DNA of 64,000 nt from Caldilineaceae bacterium (lineage in GTDB: Bacteria; Chloroflexota; Anaerolineae; Caldilineales; Caldilineaceae), in assembly GCA_026645575.1 (NCBI GenBank), contig JAPKMW010000002.1, positions 242,566 to 306,565 on the forward strand. Direction: 5' to 3'. The translations under genes and the position numbers were made by a program. The first letter of the stretch is position 1; every line of letters starts with the position of its first letter. Positions 51,802 through 60,435 of this stretch are shown here, in pieces. The notes beneath the pieces were generated by a model. That model was given only the letters and a program-made list of their open reading frames with translations. It had not been told where the DNA came from and made no database searches.

Positions 51802-53150
51802 GTGTGATTCTTTGCCCACACTGTGGCACCAGCAATCGCGCCGGTTCCAACTTCTGTAATCGCTGTGGCGCCAACTTGCAGAGCGATGAACAGCGGGATG
51901 ACCAGGACACAGCGCCACGCGAACACCCCCCTGCTGAAAACCCGTTAACGCCTACCCCATCAGGCGACGTGTCCGATCCCGCTGCACGCCCATCGGAGAA
52001 TCTCCCTGAACGACGCCGCCTACCGGAAAGACCGCTGGTTGATGAACCCGTGGTGGGGGATGAGTGGTCTGCGCTACCGGACGATATGGAACCGGCGCCG
52101 ACGACAACGCGCCGGCTGGTGACCGGGGTGCAAGGCTTACTCGATCCGGTGCAGATTGCCAGCGAATTAGCAGAGCGCCAGGAAGCGGTTGCGCCGATGG
52201 TCGCTACGCCGTTGACGCTTCAGGCCGAACAGTTACGTCGCATTCGTGCGCTGCTGACCGATGACCCGGTTTTGTTGGATGCGCCCACGGTGGCGCCGTC
52301 AGTGTCGGTGCGCTGGCATCTGCCCTGGTTGATTCTGTTGATCAGCGGTGCGCTGGCGTTGCCGATTCTCTTCAACGTCCTTGGCCCAGTGGGGACGCCA
52401 CACCAGTGGCCGGGGGTGGCGGAAGCTCATGCAGCCATTGAGCAGTTGCCGTCTGATGCAACGGTCTTGGTCATTTGGGAGTATGATGCCGCAACGTCCG
52501 CCGAGTTGGATCTGGTGGCACTGCCGTTGGCTTCCCACCTGTTGGAGCGCCGGATCCAGCCCATCCTGGTGAGTCAACTGCCGGGTGGCCCGGCGTTGGC
52601 GGAACGGCTCTTCCTACGTGCGGCTGAAGGCTTGCGCGCCGATACGACCTTTCGGTTTATCGTTGCTCGCGAACTGTACGTAAATGCCGGCTATCTACCT
52701 GGCGGGGCCGCCGCACTCACGTTGGTTGCCCAAGCGCCGGCGGATGCGTTGGTGCGCCATGCACCCTTGGCCCCCGCGCTTGGCCCGCTGGTTGCTCCCA
52801 CGGTGGCCCTGCCGGCATTAACCATTGTCGTGGCTGCACAGGCGGAGAGTGTGCAATATTGGTTGGAGCAAGGACAGCCGGTGCAGCAGCGCCCGACCCT
52901 GGCCTTTACCAGTGCCGGCGCCGATCCCCTCTTGCGTCCCTATCTGGCAAGTGGACAACTGCGCGGTCTGGTAAGCGGTTTCGATGGCGCCGCTACTTAC
53001 CAGCAATTGCGCACCGTTCACCTGGCCGCTGGTGAAGAGGATTGGTTTCAGCGCCAGTTGGTGTTGCAAAACTGGGGCCATCTTGCGCTGTTGCTGGTTA
53101 TTTTGTTGGGCAACCTTGCCGCTTGGAGCCAGGGAGGGGCGCGTGGATAG
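51798..53150 (+). CDS. Zinc-ribbon membrane protein of unknown function
   Basis: 450 residues. An N-terminal zinc ribbon CPHCGTSNRAGSNFCNRCG (Cys6, Cys9, Cys21, Cys24) is followed by a disordered Pro-rich region, a membrane helix (LPWLILLISGALALPILF), a large domain outside or between membranes, and a last helix (LALLLVILLGNLAAW). The domain contains TVLVIWEYDAATSAELDLVA, PILVSQLPGG, NAGYLPGGAAAL, WLEQGQ and YLASGQLRGLVSGFDGAATY, a set of motifs I associate with an uncharacterised Chloroflexota family. The following gene overlaps by 8 bases. Confidence 0.65.
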   Translation: MSVILCPHCGTSNRAGSNFCNRCGANLQSDEQRDDQDTAPREHPPAENPLTPTPSGDVSDPAARPSENLPERRRLPERPLVDEPVVGDEWSALPDDMEPAPTTTRRLVTGVQGLLDPVQIASELAERQEAVAPMVATPLTLQAEQLRRIRALLTDDPVLLDAPTVAPSVSVRWHLPWLILLISGALALPILFNVLGPVGTPHQWPGVAEAHAAIEQLPSDATVLVIWEYDAATSAELDLVALPLASHLLERRIQPILVSQLPGGPALAERLFLRAAEGLRADTTFRFIVARELYVNAGYLPGGAAALTLVAQAPADALVRHAPLAPALGPLVAPTVALPALTIVVAAQAESVQYWLEQGQPVQQRPTLAFTSAGADPLLRPYLASGQLRGLVSGFDGAATYQQLRTVHLAAGEEDWFQRQLVLQNWGHLALLLVILLGNLAAWSQGGARG

Positions 53151-53934
53151 CATTAGCCTCACCCTACTGGGTCAAGATTGGGCGCTCTGGATTGCGTTTT
53201 TCTTTTCAGTACTCTTCCTCGGTCTGCTAACGGGCAATCAGGCGCCGGCGAAAGTGGGACAGTATCTGCTGGTGGGCGTTAGTCTGGGTTATCTGAGCGT
53301 CTTGTTGGTGCAACATGTCTTGCGTCCACGGCTTTTGGCGCCGCTGCAAGCGGCGCCTTTGGCTCATGGATCATTATGGCTGGCGTTGGCGTTGGGCCTC
53401 TTGCTCTGGTTGGCGGCCAGTGAGCGACTCTGGTGGGCCAAACGCTCCGGTTCTTCTTCCGTCGAGCAGCCAGCGGTGTTCCGTCGCATCCTGCGTCTGG
53501 CGGGGACGATTCCGGCGGCATTACTCGTGGGGATCACCGTGGCTTCAGTGGTGTTGGGGCTATGGCAAGGGTCATTATTGCCCCAATTTTGGGCGGCGGC
53601 GGCGAGCGGTTTTGTCTGGTCTAATTCACTCACAGAGGCGCTGGTCAGTGTATTAGTGCTATTGTTAACCACAGCCACGCTTTTGCACTGGACCGCCGGT
53701 ATGGACAAACTGGTTGCGCAACAGCCTCACTGGCTGCAACAACTGTTGACGGTCTGGCGCGGCATCGGCAAACGGGCGCTCTGGTTTGCGGCGGGCGTTC
53801 TCTTTGCCCGTCTCCTGGCGGCCCACTTGAGCCTGGTGATTGGGCGTTTCCATTTTCTACTACTTGCCCTGCAAAAAAGTTTCTTGTGGCAAGGGGCAGA
53901 GTCGATTTGGCGGTTGCTGGCGGGAGGGGGCTGA
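53143..53934 (+). CDS. Polytopic membrane protein, about seven helices
   Basis: 263 residues. Helices include WALWIAFFFSVLFLGLLTG, LWLALALGLLLWLAA, IPAALLVGITVASVVLGLW, ALVSVLVLLLTTATLL and ALWFAAGVLFARLLAA. A GGAGGGGC ribosome site sits just before the GTG, within the end of the preceding gene. No family recognised. The last TGA overlaps the next ATG (ATGA-type). Confidence 0.7.
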   Translation: MDSISLTLLGQDWALWIAFFFSVLFLGLLTGNQAPAKVGQYLLVGVSLGYLSVLLVQHVLRPRLLAPLQAAPLAHGSLWLALALGLLLWLAASERLWWAKRSGSSSVEQPAVFRRILRLAGTIPAALLVGITVASVVLGLWQGSLLPQFWAAAASGFVWSNSLTEALVSVLVLLLTTATLLHWTAGMDKLVAQQPHWLQQLLTVWRGIGKRALWFAAGVLFARLLAAHLSLVIGRFHFLLLALQKSFLWQGAESIWRLLAGGG

Positions 53935-55163
53935 TGACCGAAGGTGGATTGGCGGCGCCGGCCACAACTGGCAGTACAACAACTGGCAGTACAACAACTG
54001 GCAGTACAACAACTGGCAGCTTGTTAACGCTAGGCATTACGTTGGACAGCGTTACCCTTTGTCTGTTGGAAAATATCAGCGGTCACTACCGGTTAGCGGC
54101 CTGGGAGACAACGGCTAGAGCGGCGGGCATTCCGCCTTCTCACCAATGTGTGACCCTCGGTCAACGGTTGAGCGAACGACTGGGTCGCCCGCTCTGGGAT
54201 GAAAATAATCAAGGTCCGCTGCTGACCAGCCCCGATATTATTGGCTGGCCGCCGCTGGAACATGTTGCCATTGGGATGTCGCCACGACCCCGAATGCGTA
54301 TCTGGCTGGTCGGGCTGACCGAAGGCGGCAGTATTGCGGCGGCGCGGCGGGCACTGGCCAGTGCGCCGTTGCAACTGGTGGGCATCACTATCTTGACGCC
54401 AACCCTTACCAGCACGCAGTTAATGACGGCGTTAAGCGAAGCGCATCCGGAGGCGTTGGTGCTGGTCGGCGGGCATGATTCACCCACGCCAGAGGCGCAA
54501 CAGTGGGTGCTGCACTTGGCGCGACTGGTGGGCCAAGCGCTGGAACGGCTCTCGCCAGGGCAACGACCGGCGGTTTTCTATGCCGGCAATCGCTTCTGCA
54601 CAGCAGCCGTGGAAGCAGGCTTGCGGGCGATGAATGGCCCGTTGCAATTTCAGGCGCTGGCCAATGTGCTGCCAGCAGTAGGGTTGGCGCAACCGGCGGC
54701 GTTGGGCGTATCGTTGAGCGCTTATTACTGGCGGCTCTGTCACCAGATGCCGGGGATTGAACAGTTGCATCAGTGGCTAACGCCGCCGGGGCGATTGGTC
54801 AATCTGGAAGCGGCCTTTGCGCAACTGGTGCAGGTCTGGATGGCCTACCAGCGGCTGCCGATGTTGCATGGCTTGTACTGTACGCCCCACTGGTGGCTGC
54901 ACGTCTGGGCGCAGGCGGCGGCGCAAGGGGTGCAACTGCGCTTCGTCAAACCAGGCAGCCGTCCCGCGGAATTGGATGACTGGCCGCCGTTGCAACTGGT
55001 CAGCGGCGACTGGCCGATGGATCTCTGGCCGCCGCCTAGTCGCTGCTGGTGGGATCGCCAGGGCTGGGGGCCGATCGTCACGCCGATTGGGCAAGTGGCG
55101 CCGACGGCATTATTACAAGTGTTGCAGCATGATCTGTTGATGGCGCGACGGGCGCGGGGGTAG
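53934..55163 (+). CDS. Divergent MutL/GlmL-like (ASKHA fold) protein
   Basis: 409 residues. The N-terminal region has a first-strand-like LLTLGITLDSVTLCLLENIS with GHYRLAAWETT, and the segment PEALVLVGGHDSPTPEAQQW ... PAVFYAGNRF matches the layout of glutamate-mutase-associated MutL proteins (LLAGGTDGG...PVIVAGN). The Gly-Thr-Asp-Gly-Gly of true GlmL is altered to GGHDS, so it may have lost nucleotide chemistry. Residues 11-28 are coded by a 15-bp tandem repeat. It ends the six-gene membrane cluster; a chaperone or assembly role for the membrane proteins is only a guess. Confidence 0.5.
   Translation: MTEGGLAAPATTGSTTTGSTTTGSTTTGSLLTLGITLDSVTLCLLENISGHYRLAAWETTARAAGIPPSHQCVTLGQRLSERLGRPLWDENNQGPLLTSPDIIGWPPLEHVAIGMSPRPRMRIWLVGLTEGGSIAAARRALASAPLQLVGITILTPTLTSTQLMTALSEAHPEALVLVGGHDSPTPEAQQWVLHLARLVGQALERLSPGQRPAVFYAGNRFCTAAVEAGLRAMNGPLQFQALANVLPAVGLAQPAALGVSLSAYYWRLCHQMPGIEQLHQWLTPPGRLVNLEAAFAQLVQVWMAYQRLPMLHGLYCTPHWWLHVWAQAAAQGVQLRFVKPGSRPAELDDWPPLQLVSGDWPMDLWPPPSRCWWDRQGWGPIVTPIGQVAPTALLQVLQHDLLMARRARG
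53964..54019. repeat. 15-bp tandem repeat within a gene
   Basis: About 3.7 copies of ACAACTGGCAGTACA encode TTGST repeats near the N-terminus of the MutL-like protein. Units are identical, which points to recent slippage; copy changes would keep the frame. Confidence 0.92.
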
Positions 55164-55304
55164 AGACGCGGATTTTTGTCTTAACCAATGAAGCTAACGC
55201 ACCAGTTTAGAGCTTTAGGGTCTCGCAGACCCGAAAGGTCTTTGGCGGTGAATCGCTCTTGCCGAAGAGATGACCAATATCCGTGTCACCTACAATCCGC
55301 GTCT
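55164..55304. repeat. Inverted repeat pair AGACGCGGATT, MITE-like
   Basis: 11-bp arms 55164-55174 and 55294-55304 enclose about 119 bases without a gene; a GGTCTCGCAGACC-type stem lies inside. The arms start right after the MutL-like stop. Confidence 0.55.
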
Positions 55305-55332
55305 GTAGCGATTGCAGAAAATGGGGTGAGGC

Positions 55333-55755
55333 ATGGCAACGGTAATGCCGACGGCGGGTTACTCACAACGCTCCCTGGTGGACAAATTGGGGATCAAGGT
55401 TGGGCAGCGGATTGCGCTGATCAATGCACCGGCAGACTATCCAGCGTTGCTTGGTCCCTTGTCGGCAGGCGTTAGTCAAGAGGAGGCGTTGACGACAGGT
55501 CTCGATTTTGTACACTTTTTCACGGCGAGTCGCACGGAGTTGTTGGCGACATTTCCCGATCTCAAGGCGGCGATTGTTACTAAGGGCATGATCTGGATCT
55601 CCTGGCCTAAAAAGGCGGCAAAGGTGGCGACCGATCTGGATGAAAATCTTGTGCGGGAGATTGGGCTGGCAATTGGGTTGGTGGATGTGAAAGTGGCGGC
55701 GATTGATCAGGTGTGGTCGGGGTTGAAGTTTGTCTACCGCAAGGTGGATCGCTAG
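55333..55755 (+). CDS. DUF3052 family protein
   Basis: 140 residues with the full DUF3052 signature: AGYSQRSLVDKLGIKVGQRI at the start, VHFF, MIWISWPKKAAKVATDLDEN, GLVDVKVAAIDQVWSGLKFV and an Arg-rich end. The family is small, cytoplasmic and biochemically uncharacterised. It is not obviously linked to its neighbours. Confidence 0.9.
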   Translation: MATVMPTAGYSQRSLVDKLGIKVGQRIALINAPADYPALLGPLSAGVSQEEALTTGLDFVHFFTASRTELLATFPDLKAAIVTKGMIWISWPKKAAKVATDLDENLVREIGLAIGLVDVKVAAIDQVWSGLKFVYRKVDR

Positions 55756-55848
55756 ACGTCAGTGCAACAGATACAGAGCCGCTCTCGTGTGCTGCGTGAT
55801 TCGTGTTGCGTGAACCGTTCAAGTGAGAAATGATAGAGAGGACGATGA

Positions 55849-56493
55849 ATGTTAACGGAAGGACAGCAGAAAGCCATTGCGATCAAGCAGGCGCAGACCG
55901 ATTATCCCATTCATGAACTCCTGCAAGCGCGGTGGAGTCCGCGCGCGTTTGCGGACAAAGGGGTGGAGACGGAAAAATTGCAGAGCGTCTTTGAGGCGGC
56001 GCGTTGGTCAGCGTCGGGGGGCAATATGCAGCCGTGGGCGTTTCTGGTAGCGCGTAAGGCTGAGGAGCCGGCGCTCTTTGAACGCATGGTAAGCTGCTTA
56101 TCGGAAGGCAATGTGCCGTGGGCGTCCAAAGCGCCGGTGTTGGGCATTGCCGTCGCCAGCCTCTACCGGCGACCGGAGGTGCTGAACCGCCACGCCTTTC
56201 ATGATGTGGGGATGGCGCTGCAAAATCTGGCGATCCAGGCGCGCGCTCTCGATCTTTATACCCACTTTATGGGCGGTTTTTCGCCAGACAAAGCGCGTGA
56301 ACTCTTTGCCATTCCAGCGGAACAGGAAGCCGCCACCATGTTCGCCCTCGGCTACCTGGGCGATCCCGATAGCTTGCCGGAAAAGAACCGCGAGGGCGAA
56401 TTGACCGCCCGCACCCGCCGTCCCCTGCGCGATTTCCTCTTTGGCGAGCAGTGGGGCGTCACCTCGTCTTTGTTGACAACGGACCAAGAGTAA
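55849..56493 (+). CDS. Nitroreductase family protein
   Basis: FMN-dependent oxidoreductase of the nitroreductase fold, 214 residues. The FMN-binding segment RWSPRAFADKGV, SASGGNMQPWAFLV with the phosphate-contacting residues, and the late GYLGDPDSLPEK are typical. It likely reduces nitroaromatics or quinones with NAD(P)H. GAGAGGA precedes the ATG. Confidence 0.9.
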   Translation: MLTEGQQKAIAIKQAQTDYPIHELLQARWSPRAFADKGVETEKLQSVFEAARWSASGGNMQPWAFLVARKAEEPALFERMVSCLSEGNVPWASKAPVLGIAVASLYRRPEVLNRHAFHDVGMALQNLAIQARALDLYTHFMGGFSPDKARELFAIPAEQEAATMFALGYLGDPDSLPEKNREGELTARTRRPLRDFLFGEQWGVTSSLLTTDQE

Positions 56494-56506
56494 TTAGCTC
56501 TAACCC

Positions 56507-56563
56507 GCTCGTAGCCGGTCCGTGACCGGCGACCCTAACGCCGGTCACGGACCGGCTACGAGC
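56507..56563. repeat. Family B perfect 24-bp inverted repeat
   Basis: Arms 56507-56530 (GCTCGTAGCCGGTCCGTGAC and onwards) and 56540-56563, 9-base loop. Nearly identical to the copy at 30672-30738, more than 25 kb away. Confidence 0.92.
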
Positions 56564-56608
56564 GAGTTTAGCAGTCACCAATCACCCAATCACTATCACC
56601 ACCCACCC

Positions 56609-58450
56609 ATGCACACTCGCCTTACTGCCTGGCTTGCCAGAATCGATCACTACCTAGTGCTACTCCTTGGCTTGAGCCTGCTGGCGTTGACGCCGCTGGC
56701 CGCACCGGGCTATTTTTATGAAGCGCACGATGGTCGCCATAGCGTTTTTTATCTACAGATGTTTGACGCCTCCGTTCGGTCAGGCGCCTGGTGGCCGCGC
56801 TGGGCGATGCATCACATCCAGGGTTATGGCTACCCAACCTTTCTGATCCAGGCCCCGCTCGGTTTCTATATTGGTGAGCTTTTTGTCTTGTTGGGCGCCG
56901 GCATCACCCTGGCGGCAAAATTAACTTGGGTGTTTGGTTTTCTGGCCGGGGCGTGGGGCATCTACCGGTTGGTGCTGCACTGGATAGAGGACGCAGAAGC
57001 GCAACAAACCCGGTTTGTCAACGGTCTCGATCCCGCCCGTCTCTGTGCCGTTGTGGCTGGGTTACTGTATGTCTTTATCCCTTATCATCTGGTCGATATC
57101 TATGTACGTGCTGCCCTCAATGACACTTTGTTGTTGGCTTGGTTTCCGTGGGTCTTTCTGACCTTTGACCGGTTGATCACGCAGGGGGTTGCGCCGGGCT
57201 GGACGCGTCGATTGGCATGGGCGGCGCTGTTGCTGGGCGCCACGCTGCTGACCCATACCTTTGCGCTGATCTCCTTTGCCCCGCTTGTCGTGAGTTTTGT
57301 TCTCTTTTTGTTGATTTATACCATGCGTCACCAGTCAGCGCGTCCTGGCCCAGTGATCGGACGTGTTGTCATGGCCGGTTTTGCCGGCGGGGCAGCGCTC
57401 CTGTTGACGACGATCTTTCTGCTACCTCTCTTCCTGGAGGCGCAGCGTTATCTAGAGCAGCAGGTCTATGTCACCAACACTTATGATTTTCGGCGTCACT
57501 TTGTCCAGATCGGCCAATATTTCAGTCCGTTCTGGGGCTTCGGCTATTCCGATGATCCGACCGGCGCTAACGACGGCATGAGTTTTCAGGTGGGCTTGTT
57601 GCCGCTCTTGCTTGGGTTAGCGGCGCCCTTCCTGCCGTGGCGGCAAGTGCGCTTGCGTTGGCTGGCGGTTTATTTGGGCGGGGCGTTGCTGGTGCTGCTA
57701 TTTTTCATGAGTCCGTGGGCGCAGCCAATCTGGGAAGCGGCGCCGGCGTTGAGCGTGATCCAGTTTCCCTGGCGGCTGTTGGCGCTGGTTGCGCTGCTGG
57801 TGAGCGCATTGGGCGGCTTGGGCCTCTATCAGTTATTGCTTGCCGCCGAAGGGGAAGCGGCGCCGGTTGGCGTGTTGATCTTGGGGCTGCTGGTGATCCT
57901 GGGAAGCTCCGCCTATGTGGATGCCAACTTGCAACCGGTGGAACCGTGGCGCGAAGATGGGCGGGCCGTCTACCAGTTTGAACGCGAACACCCCGACATG
58001 ATCGCCTATACAACTTGGGTGCAGGAAAAGCCCTTTACGGCGTCACCCATGAGCCAGGATTATGAGTCGCCGGAGTACACTGAGAGCCACGGCTACACCA
58101 ACAGCTTGACGCGTCTTGCAATCACACAAGGCGTGGGTGAAATTTTACAGCATGACAGCTTTGGTTCGCGCTTTGGGGGCATCGTGCGCATGGTGCGGGC
58201 GGGGACAGTACGGATTCATCTCTACTACTTCCCTGGTTGGGAGGTGCTGGTGAATGGCAAGCCGGCACTCTATCGCGTCGCGGCGCCCTATGGGTTGATC
58301 GAAACCGATCTGCCGGTGGGCGAACACCGCATTGACGTGCGCATGGGCTGGACACCGGTGCGGCTGGTGGGCGCGGCGGTGTCGGGGGCGGTGTTGTTTA
58401 TCGTGTTGGTGTTGCTGGTGTGGCCGGTGCGGCGAGTAAAGCAAGAATGA
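56609..58450 (+). CDS. Large polytopic membrane protein (PTPS-related/YfhO-like)
   Basis: 613 residues with about eleven helices, a first large loop containing YFYEAHDGRHSVFYLQMFDA and a C-terminal non-membrane domain ending in two helices. The layout matches membrane proteins annotated as 6-pyruvoyl-tetrahydropterin synthase-related (PF10131), a GT-C-like group related to YfhO that probably transfers sugars from lipid carriers. The C-terminal part (YYFPGWEVLVNGKPALYRVA, GEHRIDVRMGWTPVRL) is the YfhO-like domain. The acidic pair EAHDG fits a GT-C catalytic loop. Acceptor unknown. Confidence 0.8.
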   Translation: MHTRLTAWLARIDHYLVLLLGLSLLALTPLAAPGYFYEAHDGRHSVFYLQMFDASVRSGAWWPRWAMHHIQGYGYPTFLIQAPLGFYIGELFVLLGAGITLAAKLTWVFGFLAGAWGIYRLVLHWIEDAEAQQTRFVNGLDPARLCAVVAGLLYVFIPYHLVDIYVRAALNDTLLLAWFPWVFLTFDRLITQGVAPGWTRRLAWAALLLGATLLTHTFALISFAPLVVSFVLFLLIYTMRHQSARPGPVIGRVVMAGFAGGAALLLTTIFLLPLFLEAQRYLEQQVYVTNTYDFRRHFVQIGQYFSPFWGFGYSDDPTGANDGMSFQVGLLPLLLGLAAPFLPWRQVRLRWLAVYLGGALLVLLFFMSPWAQPIWEAAPALSVIQFPWRLLALVALLVSALGGLGLYQLLLAAEGEAAPVGVLILGLLVILGSSAYVDANLQPVEPWREDGRAVYQFEREHPDMIAYTTWVQEKPFTASPMSQDYESPEYTESHGYTNSLTRLAITQGVGEILQHDSFGSRFGGIVRMVRAGTVRIHLYYFPGWEVLVNGKPALYRVAAPYGLIETDLPVGEHRIDVRMGWTPVRLVGAAVSGAVLFIVLVLLVWPVRRVKQE

Positions 58451-58463
58451 AACCAGCTTTTGC

Positions 58464-58775
58464 TTATTGCGGCCAGAATTCTTCGTCAAGGATTTGTGCA
58501 GGTGAGTAAGGGCATTCCACGGGAAAAGTTGTTTTGCGTAAGCCAGTTTCACTACCAGTACGTTTGACCGCCCGTGGGTAGGCTTCAGCAACAAATTCGG
58601 CTAGACGAGGGCGTAAACTGGGATTATCCTTGAGTAGAATTTCCAAGTCATCGCGTTGTACCGTGATGGTGGCGCGCCAACTTCGTGACTCTAACTCAGG
58701 TTGCAATAATAAGGTCGATTTCTCTCTAAAATAAGCAAAGTGCTTATAGACACGCTTACCCCAGCCAGTATATCC
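58464..58775 (-). pseudogene. 5'-truncated DUF29 gene
   Basis: The reading frame encodes the C-terminal half of DUF29 proteins: ELESRSWRATITVQRDDLEI, LRPRLAEFVAEAYPRAVKR, TGLRKTTFPVECPYSPAQIL, DEEFWPQ and stop. Family members are about 145-150 residues; here about 100 codons remain (80 from the first possible TTG start at 58706) and an in-frame stop lies upstream. DUF29 has no known function and is common in cyanobacteria and Chloroflexota, often multicopy. Confidence 0.65.
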
Positions 58776-58922
58776 TTAAGCGCAGAACGGCTCCCTAGCC
58801 TTTCCCGAACCCTGTATTCTTTTCCATTTTCTACAATTTAGGTTGTACCCATCCTGGCCTTGACGCAGCGGTTTTGGCGCGCCAACCGGGATGCGGCTAC
58901 AGAAGCACAAAGGAAGGTTGCT

Positions 58923-60347
58923 ATGCAGAAATCCCTATCGCGCCATTTTGGCGTCCTGGGGATCGTGGTGATTCTCGCCATGATCCTGGCCGCTTGTCCG
59001 GCGCCGGCTGCGCCCGCCCCAGCGGCTGAATCCCCAGCAGCTACGGAAGCCCCCGCAGCCGAAGCCCCGGCGGCGGAAAGCGCCGACGGCGAGGTCACGC
59101 TGACCATTGCCACGGTCAACAACCCCGACATGAAGGTGATGGAAGAACTCTCGCCCAAGTTCATCGAAGAGACCGGCATCAAGTTGGAGTGGGTCGTGCT
59201 GCCGGAGAATGAGTTGCGCGCCAAGGTAACCACCGATGTGGCGACCGGCGCCGCTTCCTTCGACGTTGTCACCGTTGGCACCTATGAAGTGCCGATCTGG
59301 GGCGCCAATGAATGGCTGCACTCCATTGATGAACTGGCGGCGGCCACCCCGGATATGGTGCAGCCCGATTATGATTTTGAGGATCTGTTGCCAGCGGTCA
59401 AGGCGGGCTTGTCCACCAACGACCAGCTTTACGCCGTCCCCTTCTATGGCGAATCCAGCTTCCTAATGTACAACAAGAAGATGTTTGACGCCGCCGGCCT
59501 GACCATGCCCGAACAACCCACTTGGGAACAGGTCGCTGAATTTGCCTGCAAGCTGCACGACCCGGCCAACAATGTCTATGGCATTGCCCTGCGCGGTCTG
59601 CCGGGCTGGGGTGAAGTGATGGCGCCGTTGACCACCGTGGTCAACACCTTTGGCGGTCGCTGGTTTGACGAAGAGTGGATGCCGCAACTCGATTCGCCCG
59701 AATGGAACGAAGCGGTCTCCTTCTATGCCGATCTGGTGCAGCGCTGTGGCCCTCCTGGCGTCACCGGCAACGGCTTTACCGAATCGCTGACCTTGATGGC
59801 GCAGAACCAGGCCGCGATGTGGGTCGATGCCACTGTCGCTGCCGGTTTCCTGGCGAGTTCTGAGGCTGGCCCCGACATTGCCTATGCGTTGGCGCCGGTG
59901 GGTCCGGTGGCCAAGGGCAATGCCTGGCTCTGGTCGTGGTCATTGGCCATTCCCAGCACTAGCCCGCACAGTGCTGAAGCGCTGCGCTTTGTCACCTGGG
60001 CCACCAGCAAAGATTACATCGAATTGGTCGCCGCCGAAAAGGGTTGGGCCGCCATTCCGCCCGGCACCCGCACCTCGACCTATGAACGCCAGGAATATCT
60101 GGATGCGGCGCCCTTTGCGTCCCTGGTGCTCAAGTCCATGTTGTCGGCTAACCCGAACGATTCCACCCGTGATCCCGTGCCGTACACCGGTGTGCAATTT
60201 GTCGCCATTCCTGAGTTCCAGGGCATTGGCACCGATGTCTCCCAGTTCATTGCCGAAGCGATTGCCGGTAACACCACCGTCGAAGAAGCGCTGGCCAAAG
60301 CCCAAGCCGCCACCTTGACCGCCATTGAGGACGCCGGCTACCGCTAG
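58923..60347 (+). CDS. ABC sugar/polyol-binding lipoprotein
   Basis: Family 1 extracellular solute-binding protein, 474 residues, lipobox ILAAC (Cys25) after a clear signal helix. An Ala/Pro/Glu-rich linker (residues about 26-57) precedes the bilobal domain. Segments VPFYGESSFLMYNKKMFDAA and AAMWVDATVAAGFL resemble sorbitol/mannitol-binding SmoE-like proteins. Downstream genes encode two permeases and a zinc polyol-type dehydrogenase, consistent with polyol import. AGGAAGG precedes the ATG. The ATPase subunit is not in the cluster. Confidence 0.9.
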   Translation: MQKSLSRHFGVLGIVVILAMILAACPAPAAPAPAAESPAATEAPAAEAPAAESADGEVTLTIATVNNPDMKVMEELSPKFIEETGIKLEWVVLPENELRAKVTTDVATGAASFDVVTVGTYEVPIWGANEWLHSIDELAAATPDMVQPDYDFEDLLPAVKAGLSTNDQLYAVPFYGESSFLMYNKKMFDAAGLTMPEQPTWEQVAEFACKLHDPANNVYGIALRGLPGWGEVMAPLTTVVNTFGGRWFDEEWMPQLDSPEWNEAVSFYADLVQRCGPPGVTGNGFTESLTLMAQNQAAMWVDATVAAGFLASSEAGPDIAYALAPVGPVAKGNAWLWSWSLAIPSTSPHSAEALRFVTWATSKDYIELVAAEKGWAAIPPGTRTSTYERQEYLDAAPFASLVLKSMLSANPNDSTRDPVPYTGVQFVAIPEFQGIGTDVSQFIAEAIAGNTTVEEALAKAQAATLTAIEDAGYR

Positions 60348-60370
60348 ACGAATCTGTGTAAATGGTTTTG

Positions 60371-60390
60371 TCCCGTAGGGACGGGTGAAC
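60371..60390. repeat. Family A half-element
   Basis: TCCCGTAGGGACGGGTGAAC lies between the binding-protein and first permease genes. A small stem here could lower downstream expression relative to the abundant binding protein, as with REP elements in maltose operons; this is inference. Confidence 0.65.
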
Positions 60391-60435
60391 TTTTTGCCTA
60401 ATTGTTGCCTCGGTTCATGGAAAGGCACCGTTCCT

